Source of the DNA: Protula sp. h YS-2021
Taxonomy: Eukaryota; Annelida; Polychaeta; Sabellida; Serpulidae
Assembly (NCBI GenBank): GCA_949752745.1
Contig: OX457024.1
Location: 48,302,490-48,366,489, forward strand
Length of the DNA: 64,000 bases
Direction of reading: 5' to 3'
The number at the start of each line of letters is the position of its first letter. Position 1 is the stretch's first letter. This document shows positions 23,901 to 60,220 of the stretch, in pieces. The notes beneath the pieces are model-generated. The model had not been told where the DNA came from, searched no databases, and worked only from the letters and a program-made list of their open reading frames with translations. The translations under genes were made by a program, and so were the position numbers.

Positions 23901-25685
23901 CGACTGCGACACAAATCGCACCAGCTGTAGAGCAATATATAAAGAGGCGAATGACAAGCTAAAGCAGAGCGAAGAAAAAGAAGAACGCTTGATGCTGTTA
24001 GAGAGCTGGAAGGAATTTGAGGTAAGCTGTTAGAGAGCTGGAAGGAATTTGAGGTAATTTGGTGTAGACCACAAGGCGCGAAGGATGACGACAAGTGTTG
24101 ACTCATCTTAACATGTGTATGTTACAGGGAATCTGTGAAATTAGGGATTTCATGAAATCCCTAGTGGATTCGTGTAATAACTTGCTCAATCAATTTTGAT
24201 GTTTTTATTGAGAATTTTCATGTTTGCAATGTAGTATTTTACCGAAATTAATAGTAGATTTTGAATTAATATACTTAAAGCACTCGATTGCCAAACTATC
24301 ATTCATGAGATACTTCAGTACCTGAATTTAGCGGTATTTTTTATCCTACGTAACTTATGTCACATTTCACGCCAAATTCTGTTGTTTTGGATGGTAATGT
24401 TATAAATTCCAATTCCTTTCGATGTGAAAAGGGATACACAGTTTTGAAGAACCGCTAAACAGCCTTCTGAATGAAAATTTTTTCAAAATAGTGTTACAAT
24501 CAATATAAGCTTATTCATTACACGAATTCCCTAGGGATTTCATGAAATCCCTAATTACACAGATTCCCTGTAACATGTATAGACTGAAGTGAGTGGGGAG
24601 GGATGGAAGGAGGGGTGGCGGGGGGTGGGGGAGGGGGAACTGCGCCTTTCTTACCTGTTTGTCCGTCGGCCGGAGAATGTAAACCAGAGTTCTCAGTCAG
24701 TTGTGCAGATAGGAAATAACATGGACATGGGGCAAACTATAACCTGTTTATTTCAAAAATGACCTATGAAGTAGGTTTTTTTATATTTATGTTTTTATAT
24801 GTTGTGATGATCGCACATTACCATATTTATATTTTATGTCAGCATTTTGTAATGAGGCTTAGAGCTGTTTTAAGATTAAGCTGTTTGAACTGTTTGAATA
24901 ATAATAATAATAACAACTACAACAACACAACAACAACAACAACAACGTAGTCCTATTGTCCAGGTTGACGAGTGTTCCTTGTAATGGCGGTCTTGTATGT
25001 GGTTTGGTGTGTAGGAGGAGCACGGAAATGAGGAATCGCAGGCAGCCGTACAGAGGCTGATGCCCAACAAGGTGAAGAAAAGGAGGAAGGTGCAGACGGC
25101 GGACGGGGTAAGCGACCTCCCAAACCCTTCCCCCCCTCACCCCACCCCAACCCCAACTGCCTCCTGGCCTCAAAAGGAAACAAGAAATAGCCGAAGGCTT
25201 CCCGTATAACACAAGGCGTGTTTTGTGTCTGTTATTAGTATCTGAAGCTCCAAACCGATTTTTGTCAATGTAGTTTTGCGTGAATTAAACTGTACTTGCT
25301 TGAAATCCAGAGTGCGTGATCATTTAGCTTTTACCTCCAGTAATATATCATTTTATGTTGGTAAAACAAAAAACGTGCACACAAACGAGAGTGATGATGT
25401 GCACGTGTAGAGGACTGCTTAGAAGGTTTGTATTGTGTGTGGCTGTTTCAGTCTGACGTTGGGTGGGAGGAGTACTACGACTATATCTTTCCGGACGACG
25501 CGGCCGCCCAGCCCAACCTCAAGCTGCTGGCCATGGCCAAGCAGTGGAAGACTGCCGCCGACAGCCCGGCCGGTCCCGACAGCGACGACTCGTCCGGCTC
25601 GGAGTCCGGAGACTCGGAAGGTGAAGCAGAGGCCGGGGCGGCGCGACGCCCCGACGACGACGATTCCGACAGCGGCATGGACTGA
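8848..25685 (+). CDS. CRNKL1: Crooked neck-like protein 1 (CRNKL1/Clf1/Syf3), spliceosome HAT-repeat scaffold; 16 coding exons
   Basis: Joined exons: 8848-8901, 15386-15475, 15860-15922, 16483-16574, 17180-17263, 18275-18393, 18577-18699, 19307-19485, 21077-21238, 21738-21866, 22230-22442, 22867-23013, 23326-23520, 23866-24021, 25015-25107, 25452-25685. The total is 2,133 nt, that is 710 codons plus TGA, and all junctions keep phase. The product is recognisable along its whole length as CRNKL1: an N-terminal PKVAKVKNK / [17 protein letters not shown] block, then a series of HAT (half-a-TPR) helical repeats with the typical W..YA..E and RARxIYERA signatures (residues about 75-600), a basic NKVKKRRKV stretch (620-628) that could act in nuclear import, the GWEEYxDYIFP block, and an acidic Ser/Asp-rich tail. 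Known role of the family: nuclear scaffold of the Prp19/NTC-related part of the activated spliceosome, needed for pre-mRNA splicing. The length is close to the roughly 690-residue human core form. The start ATG sits in a good context (AAAAATGG) and precedes the conserved PKVAK. The gene looks intact. Unusual points are the U12 AT-AC intron 7 and the duplicated donors of introns 9, 11 and 14. Confidence 0.96.
9860..9892. repeat. Short hairpin, 10-bp arms
   Basis: GACCCTTTCT at 9860-9869 pairs with AGAAAGGGTC at 9883-9892 around a 13-nt loop. In CRNKL1 intron 1. Confidence 0.6.
9990..10041. repeat. Near-perfect 21-bp inverted repeat
   Basis: An arm at 9990-10010 (CCCCTAATGAGCGCATGAGG plus A) is followed by a 10-nt loop and its reverse complement at 10021-10041 with one mismatch. 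Blocks of TACCTGGGCGATA-like sequence and AATAAAAATCTC recur at 8967, 9100, 9944 and 10050, suggesting the hairpin lies in a small repeat family. Confidence 0.7.
11206..11436 (+). mobile_element. Tc1/mariner-like transposase fragment (N-terminal helix-turn-helix)
   Basis: From ATG at 11254 it reads [20 protein letters not shown], then [19 protein letters not shown], the paired-like helix-turn-helix N-terminus of Tc1-type transposases. [13 protein letters not shown] string in another frame (about 11388) may be what is left of the DDE region after an internal deletion. Probably an internally deleted, dead copy. An inverted-repeat sequence (GGAAAAATGGTAACGG and its complement) follows at 11444-11530. 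Confidence 0.6.
12580..13400 (+). mobile_element. DIRS-like retrotransposon reverse transcriptase fragment
   Basis: Read across frameshifts: [20 protein letters not shown], then [20 protein letters not shown], then [60 protein letters not shown] and SLSVSISWE. The order and motifs (LIHDCSRP, the YLDDFLI catalytic box, SISWEK) are those of DIRS1-type RT. The catalytic box reads HLGDFFI, so the Tyr and one Asp are changed. Frameshifts and stops confirm a dead fragment. In CRNKL1 intron 1. Confidence 0.8.
13795..15312 (+). repeat. 19-bp minisatellite in CRNKL1 intron 1
   Basis: The unit is about TATGCACCCTGCTCTAGGG with variants (CTGTTCGCACCCTGCTGTA, TTTGCACCCTGTTC). Roughly 64 tandem copies fill 14100-15310, and a few diverged copies sit at 13795-13845, separated by an unrelated 250-bp stretch. 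Because 19 is not a multiple of 3, the array has long open frames that encode a 19-residue Cys-rich repeat; these are not genes. Confidence 0.93.
15386..15475 (+). CDS. CRNKL1: CRNKL1 exon 2 (residues 19-48)
   Basis: Acceptor TTACAG; encodes [20 protein letters not shown] and then [10 protein letters not shown]; donor GTAGGT at 15476. This is the most recognisable N-terminal signature of CRNKL1. 30 codons, phase 0 on both sides. Confidence 0.95.
15860..15922 (+). CDS. CRNKL1: CRNKL1 exon 3 (residues 49-69)
   Basis: Acceptor TTTGTAG; encodes [20 protein letters not shown] and a final K; donor GTAAAG at 15923. The ITDEEEL-x-YKLRKRK block is conserved in the family. 21 codons, phase 0. Confidence 0.95.
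16483..16574 (+). CDS. CRNKL1: CRNKL1 exon 4 (residues 70-99 and part of 100)
   Basis: Acceptor AATCAG, donor GTGCGC at 16575. Encodes [20 protein letters not shown] and the start of the first HAT repeat (W..YA.WEES). It leaves two bases (AG) of an Arg codon that exon 5 completes. Confidence 0.95.
16794..16870. repeat. Hairpin plus GTCCGTCT microsatellite, pearl/Helentron-like end
   Basis: TAGGCCCCAA (16794-16803) and TTGGGGCCTA (16813-16822) form a hairpin, followed by a short GTCCGTCTGTCCGTCC array (16838-16868). The same order of hairpin and tetranucleotide repeat occurs, with different sequence, at 35320 and 41180. In CRNKL1 intron 4. Confidence 0.5.
17180..17263 (+). CDS. CRNKL1: CRNKL1 exon 5 (residues 100-128)
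   Basis: Acceptor GTGCAG, donor GTAAGT at 17264. Encodes [20 protein letters not shown] and then KYAEMEM, a HAT repeat matching the family. The last Lys codon is split 2+1 with exon 6. Confidence 0.95.
17530..17645 (+). repeat. 21-bp minisatellite in CRNKL1 intron 5
   Basis: About five copies of AGTCTGGCCGAGCGTTCTAGT. The unit is seven codons long, so one frame is open and encodes a SLAERSS-type repeat; not a gene. Confidence 0.85.
18275..18393 (+). CDS. CRNKL1: CRNKL1 exon 6 (residues 128-168)
   Basis: Acceptor TTTCAG, donor GTAGCT at 18394. Encodes [20 protein letters not shown], then [19 protein letters not shown], nearly identical to the family here. The final Gly codon is split 1+2. 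Confidence 0.95.
18577..18699 (+). CDS. CRNKL1: CRNKL1 exon 7 (residues 168-209), ends at a U12-type donor
   Basis: Acceptor GGGCAG. Encodes [20 protein letters not shown] and then [20 protein letters not shown]. The exon ends after the first base of a Phe codon, immediately before ATATCCTTTT, a consensus U12 AT-AC donor. A GT donor here would not restore the conserved YERFVLVHP junction. Confidence 0.93.
18700..19306 (+). other. U12-type (minor spliceosome) AT-AC intron 7 of CRNKL1
   Basis: The intron begins ATATCCTTTT at 18700, matching the U12 AT-AC donor consensus. It ends TGCGTAC at 19306. A branch-site-like CCTTGAC with its branch A at 19295 lies 11 nt before the end, which is the usual U12 spacing. 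Removing exactly this segment joins T + TC into Phe and restores the conserved YERFVLVHP. No GT-AG pair near these positions restores the frame. Confidence 0.93.
19307..19485 (+). CDS. CRNKL1: CRNKL1 exon 8 (residues 209-268)
   Basis: Begins directly after GCGTAC, an AC-type acceptor. TC completes Phe, giving [20 protein letters not shown]. It contains the HAT repeat ending [20 protein letters not shown] and ends FEEAQKE before donor GTGACG at 19486. The exon is GC-rich compared with its flanks. Confidence 0.94.
19774..20884. mobile_element. 1.1-kb non-autonomous DNA element with TTCGGCCC-type inverted repeats
   Basis: The left end (about 19780-19850) contains CATTCGGCCCTTTACCG, CGATTCGGCCCTTT and CGATTCGGCACCA. 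The right end (20805-20875) is the inverse, with TGGTGCCGAATCA, AAGGGCCGAATC and GGTAAAGGGCCGAATCA, giving inverted repeats of about 70 bp with internal sub-repeats. CTTACGATGGTC is directly repeated on both sides (19762-19773 and 20885-20896), a possible 12-bp target-site duplication. The interior repeats CAATGCTTCC-like units. No transposase. In CRNKL1 intron 8. Confidence 0.75.
21077..21238 (+). CDS. CRNKL1: CRNKL1 exon 9 (residues 269-322), donor region triplicated
   Basis: Acceptor TTACAG, donor GTGAGG at 21239. Encodes [20 protein letters not shown] and ends [16 protein letters not shown], both clear family matches. 54 codons, phase 0. Diverged copies of the exon's 3' end together with its donor follow at about 21301 and 21419. 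Confidence 0.94.
21180..21502 (+). repeat. Three tandem copies of the exon 9 3' end and donor site
   Basis: The true exon end (GGCATCGAGGACGTCATCGT ... AAGTACGAGGAG|GTGAGG) recurs at 21301-21412 and 21419-21502, separated by G-runs. The donors are at 21239 (GTGAGG), 21360 (GTGGGG) and 21464 (GTGAGG). Copy 3 has small deletions. Confidence 0.9.
21738..21866 (+). CDS. CRNKL1: CRNKL1 exon 10 (residues 323-365)
   Basis: Acceptor TTGCAG, donor GTACGT at 21867. Encodes [20 protein letters not shown] and ends with [12 protein letters not shown]. The first block is almost invariant in the family. 43 codons, phase 0. Confidence 0.95.
22230..22442 (+). CDS. CRNKL1: CRNKL1 exon 11 (residues 366-436)
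   Basis: Acceptor TGACCAG, donor GTAAGT at 22443. Encodes [20 protein letters not shown], the [12 protein letters not shown] block and [11 protein letters not shown]. 71 codons. An upstream TAG at 22214 could serve as an acceptor that adds five in-frame residues (FLRDQ). The first 26 bp around the donor are repeated three times. Confidence 0.94.
22441..22511 (+). repeat. 26-bp tandem repeat copying the intron 11 donor
   Basis: Units start at 22441, 22467 and 22493 and read TGGTAAGTGTCGG..ATGG. The first is the real donor, the second keeps a perfect GTAAGT, and the third has GCAAGT. Confidence 0.88.
22867..23013 (+). CDS. CRNKL1: CRNKL1 exon 12 (residues 437-485)
   Basis: Acceptor TTACAG, donor GTATCC at 23014. 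Encodes [20 protein letters not shown], then the conserved QLREFDRCR and PENCTSWMK. 49 codons, phase 0. Confidence 0.95.
23217..23311. mobile_element. 95-bp inverted-repeat micro-element
   Basis: CAGGGTTCGTACA at 23217-23229 and TGTACGAACCCTG at 23299-23311 are perfect 13-bp inverted ends. Between them, AAGTGCTTAGAAGTGCTTAT is directly repeated. MITE-like size. In CRNKL1 intron 12, ending 14 bp before the acceptor of exon 13. Confidence 0.75.
23326..23520 (+). CDS. CRNKL1: CRNKL1 exon 13 (residues 486-550)
   Basis: Acceptor GTTTAG, donor GTGAGG at 23521. Encodes [20 protein letters not shown], then [20 protein letters not shown] and TNHVK. HAT repeats; 65 codons, phase 0. Confidence 0.95.
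23866..24021 (+). CDS. CRNKL1: CRNKL1 exon 14 (residues 551-602), donor duplicated
   Basis: Acceptor CGCCAG, donor GTAAGC at 24022. Encodes [20 protein letters not shown] and ends [17 protein letters not shown], the typical family block. The last 28 bases of the exon plus four donor bases are exactly duplicated downstream (24026-24057). Confidence 0.94.
23994..24057 (+). repeat. Perfect 32-bp tandem duplication across the intron 14 donor
   Basis: 23994-24025 (last 28 exon bases plus GTAA) is repeated without mismatch at 24026-24057. Confidence 0.93.
24121..24574. mobile_element. 454-bp MITE-like element with nested palindromes
   Basis: Inverted ends of about 58 bp start GTTACAGGGAATCTGTG. 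Each end itself contains the perfect palindrome AGGGATTTCATGAAATCCCT (24144-24163 and 24534-24553). The interior is AT-rich with no ORF. A half-site (GATTACACAGATTCCC) occurs at 26474. In CRNKL1 intron 14. Confidence 0.8.
24897..24946 (+). repeat. AAT/AAC trinucleotide microsatellite
   Basis: A run of ATAATAATAATAA followed by ACAACAACAACAAC in CRNKL1 intron 14. Confidence 0.85.
25015..25107 (+). CDS. CRNKL1: CRNKL1 exon 15 (residues 603-633)
   Basis: Acceptor GTGTAG, donor GTAAGC at 25108. Encodes [20 protein letters not shown] followed by the basic KKRRKV and QTADG. 31 codons, phase 0. The basic stretch is conserved and is a plausible nuclear localisation signal. Confidence 0.93.
25452..25685 (+). 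CDS. CRNKL1: CRNKL1 exon 16, C-terminus (residues 634-710) and stop
   Basis: Acceptor TTTCAG. Encodes [20 protein letters not shown] and [13 protein letters not shown], both family-typical, then an acidic Ser/Asp/Glu-rich low-complexity tail ending DSDSGMD and TGA at 25683-25685. The exon is much richer in GC than its surroundings. Confidence 0.95.
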   Translation, partial: SDVGWEEYYDYIFPDDAAAQPNLKLLAMAKQWKTAADSPAGPDSDDSSGSESGDSEGEAEAGAARRPDDDDSDSGMD

Positions 25686-25690
25686 GGCGG

Positions 25691-25977
25691 GACGCGAGGG
25701 CGTCAGACGGTCGATGTGGTGCTCTGCCTTAGGCTTGTCATGGCAGCTGTAGGACGCGTGTTCGTCAGGCGTTCGATGTGACGCTCTACCTTAGGCTTGT
25801 CATGGCAGCTGTAGGACGCGTGTTCGTCAGGCGTTCGATGTGACGCTCTACCTTAGGCTTGTCATGGCAGCTGTAGGACGCGTGTTCGTCAGGCGTTCGA
25901 TGTGACGCTCTACCTTAGGCTTGTCATGGCAGCTGTAGGACGCGTGTTCGTCAGGCGGTGTAGGTGACGCTCACTCT
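25691..25977 (+). repeat. 62-bp tandem repeat in the CRNKL1 3' untranslated region or just beyond
   Basis: About four and a half copies of a 62-bp unit beginning AGGACGCGTGTTCGTCAGGC, starting within 10 bp of the stop codon. Copies are nearly identical, so the expansion is recent. Confidence 0.93.
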
Positions 25978-28260
25978 GAGACCTGCATTAACTGCCAATG
26001 TGCATTTGTTTTTAAACTGCTGCTTCACATACGTGTTAGGCCAATCACACTATATGGTGAGCAGAGCTGACATGTGGTGGAGGGTGTGCCGTCGGCCGTG
26101 GCTCTAGACCCAGTCAAATTCACTTGAAAACGATGACAATGCCTACCTGTTGGAATGCTGTTGGCATTTTGCCAATGTGGTATATGGAAACGCTCTACAC
26201 GAGAATATAGCAGCTTAGCGTGTAAACACTTTGACAATTTCATCCAAATTTTTACAGGCCCAAGCTGTGAAGGGAAAGGGGAGGGGGATTGATAGGTCAA
26301 TGCGGCTTTAAAACTATTTTTCTGATATCTAAGTTAAATATGAAACTACTATTTTAATCGGTGAAGTGAACCGAGTTTTGCAACAATATTGGGCCCCATC
26401 GGCGGGCCATCTTGTCGTATATCCAGAAATGTAAGGGCTTACGTAAACTCGTGAACGTTCGTGGTGATTAACTGATTACACAGATTCCCAGTACTACATC
26501 CGTGTTCATTCCAGACCTTTATCGTGGCGACATGTATATGCACAGAACAGGGCTTCTGCGAGAACTTCCCTAATTATGTGTAGTGTCTCCTAATTATGTG
26601 CGGTGTATACAAAGTACTTGGTGCAGGTAATTGTTTGTGACTTGGGGACTAACTGAGTGTCCCAAAAAATCCACTAATTAAAAGCTGTACGGTGAAGGTT
26701 TGCGTTTCGCTGTTTGAGTTGGTTGGTCCGTGGTGACTAGATTATTTGACGACTAACCTACCCTGCATCACTTATGGCCAATATTTCACACATCTACACA
26801 TATCTACACAAAACTTGAAAATTAAAGAGACTGGAGATACAGCAATGCTGCCCTATTTAGCCAGCGAAGGATGCTAAATCTAAAAAAAAAGGAATAATAA
26901 TTAAACCAGTTTTCGTTTTGTTTTATTTATTGTCAGGTGAACTAAGGAAGAAAGCGATTTCAGCATCAAAGGTTAAGTTTAGGTTTTCATGTTACAGTCA
27001 ACAAGCGTTATCAGTCATTACAGCTGAACTTTCCAGGAATTATGTATAATGACTGAAATTCGAGGTCCAAAATTAACGGTTCTAGGTAAAAGGCCCCTTC
27101 CCCTGCCAAATGCTCCCCTCTCATTTGTGCACACCCGGTAAAAAAACGGTTATTCTCGATATGGTAATAGGGTCACACGGGTTTGTTACGGGTATAGATA
27201 CAACTTGTAACTTTGGCTTCAGTTAGATTCACCATACAAACCCCAATCTGCCATTACGTGTAATGACTGGCCTCGAATATCACTCATTACGCGTAATAGC
27301 TGAAAATGTTAGGCATTTCATGAAATGACTGACGGTTGCAGATATCACACGTAATGCGTGGAAAGACCAGCTGGTACGCGTGACGGCTGATTACGCTTGT
27401 TGCCTGTAGTATATATATATCTGGAATATGATTATTCTTACCTGCAATTATGAGTTATGGAATAATAATGAGCGAAATATACCTTTTAATAAGCGGAGAT
27501 ATAATAATTGAACTAAGCTCTTGATAAACAAACGGATACTCAGAAGTGTAAGCGCTGACGTGCACCTTAACGATAAGCATTCGTCCCACATTGGTTGTAC
27601 ATGTGTTTATGCCGAAATATTCACCTCCCCCCGAAATTTTCTATCTTGGACACAATGTCTTTTTTCATCATAACAAAACTTCGAGACGCGTGCGGTTTTT
27701 AGGGATCGGGTACTAGCACAGCCTTGGGGTCAGGGTAACCCGATGTTTTCTATCATACAGGGGTCGTGTGCCGCAGCACAGCAAGAGCCTTTTATGGTTC
27801 GAGTAAGAGCACGATTTTCTTCATCACGATTCCGTGACGTAAAAACAAAGCCATTGCACTAAAGCTTTCAATTGAGCAGGCAACAGTGTTGAAGCCCCGA
27901 GAACAAGCTGTTGTAGCGCTCCAAGCCAACAAACGCGAATCTTTCCAAGCACTTAGATCGTCAATCGGTTACTTTTCGAATCTGGAATGTAAAATTGGTC
28001 ATTAAATGACTAAGGACCGTGTTTCCTCAGCTCATGGAGAAATCTATGTAAAACATTTAGAGAAATGTGAATAACATTGGATTAGAAATATCGCAAACCG
28101 AATTCGGTATCTTAGTTGATCTGTTCGAGATGTCTTTAAAGGATCAGTTATAGATGTGATTCGCACAGTTGAATTAGAGATGTCTATACCAAAGATTCAT
28201 CCGTTCGTGTATTGGAGGTATTCCCCCGAACAGTGATTTGGTGTAGTTATTCGTGAAACA
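25978..28260. other. Convergent intergenic region
   Basis: AT-rich, no coding signal. The CRNKL1 polyadenylation site should lie here; ATTAAAG at 26820 is a weak candidate and no AATAAA stands out. It contains a small inverted-repeat element at 26993-27408. Confidence 0.5.
26993..27408. mobile_element. 416-bp inverted-repeat element
   Basis: Left end TACAGTCAACAAGCGTTATC and right end, read inverted, TACAGGCAACAAGCGTAATC. The interior repeats CATTACGTGTAATGACTG-like palindromes. MITE-like; no ORF. Confidence 0.65.
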
Positions 28261-28270
28261 ACGGCTGTTT

Positions 28271-28705
28271 ACGTGGCGTGTTTTATGGAGGTGTTTGAGG
28301 ACACGTGGAGACGAGTGCTGTGTACACGTGCTTCAGATAGCACGTGCTGTCTGCCGCATGTTTACGTGACGTGTTTTATGGAGGTGTTTGAGGACACGTG
28401 GCGACGAGTGCTGTGTTCACGTGCGTCAGATGGCGTGTTTTTTTGAGGTGTGTGAGGACACGTGGAGACGAGTGCTGTGTACACGTGCGTCAGATAACAC
28501 GTGCTGTCTGCCGCATGTTTACGTGGCGTGTTTTGTTGAGGTTTTTGAGGACACTTGGAGACGAGTGCTGTGTACACGTGCGTCAGATAGCACGTGCTGT
28601 CTGCCGCATGTTTACGTGGCGTGTTTTATGGAGGTGTTTGAGGACACGTGGCGACGAGTGCTGTGTACACGTGCGTCAGATCGCGTACAGGCACGTGCTC
28701 TCTGC
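28271..28705 (+). repeat. 93-bp tandem repeat
   Basis: About 4.7 copies of a unit beginning ACGTGGCGTGTTTTATGGAG (starts at 28271, 28364, a shortened copy near 28430, 28521, 28614). 93 is divisible by 3, so frames stay open on both strands; not a gene. Confidence 0.92.
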
Positions 28706-28949
28706 CGCTTGCTGTGTTGGCCGTAGACACACGAGAAGCCATATGCAGCTGAGTGGACAGTAAACGGAACGTGTCAAAGGACTAATGTTTGAGCTATGTT
28801 GTGCAATCCCCATTCATTTCTTGTCCTAAAGAGGAGCCGTGTCGGTGGTGGAAGCCGCATAGCTCTAACATCTCGGCACGTGCTGGGGGGGCCTTTTCAG
28901 GGGGACATTATACCAAAAGATTCGTTGGTCTCCAGTCCACCTGATGGCA

Positions 28950-59650
<30,701 letters not shown>

Positions 59651-59804
59651 CTTCGAGGCTTTGATTCCGGCAAGCCGGCTTCACGTGAACGCGGAGAGTT
59701 CTGAAATGATTCGGAATGATAGAGTTAGTGACCAGCAGATTCGGAACTCATCGTTGCGACTCCGACAGCCACGGCATTGTAATCGTAATGCCTGTACATC
59801 TGAG

Positions 59805-60220
59805 TACGAAAGACAGATAGTGCCAGGTTTTCGTTGATGTTATCACCAACGACGCTATCTCTGAATTACATTGATAGAACAGAAGTCTTCGAACTTAGTA
59901 TCTACTAAGCCGGTGTTAGCTGAAATGTCAGTGTTATCTCATAAAACACTTTGCAGCTATCTCCGACAATGTTTTGGTTTTTTCTGCGACGTGTACAGGT
60001 TAGTAAACTGACATCCTAATTTTTCCCCAAGAGTTTTTTTCAAACAAATGTGTTTTTGTTTGGTTTGCTAGAAAAAAATCGAAACATGAGCAGTTTCGCA
60101 CTTGAAAAAATTAGGAAACCAGTTTTGTAACTCCGAAGACTTCTGTTCTATCAACGAAATTTAGAGATAGCGTCGTTGGTGATAACACCAACGAAAACCC
60201 AGCACTATCGGTCTTTCGTA
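59805..60220. mobile_element. 416-bp MITE-like element with ~90-bp inverted repeats
   Basis: Left arm from TACGAAAGACAGATAGTGCC, through GTTATCACCAACGACGCTAT, to GATAGAACAGAAGTCTTCG. The right arm (60131-60220) is its inverse with few mismatches. Each arm contains a smaller hairpin (TCGTTGGTG/CACCAACGA). No ORF. It lies about 105 bp above the 5' boundary of the first coding exon of the CNB-domain gene. Confidence 0.88.

Noticed and set aside
28362..28763. Overlapping Cys/Arg-rich frames of 112-121 residues
   Set aside because: Products of the 93-bp tandem repeat in several frames.
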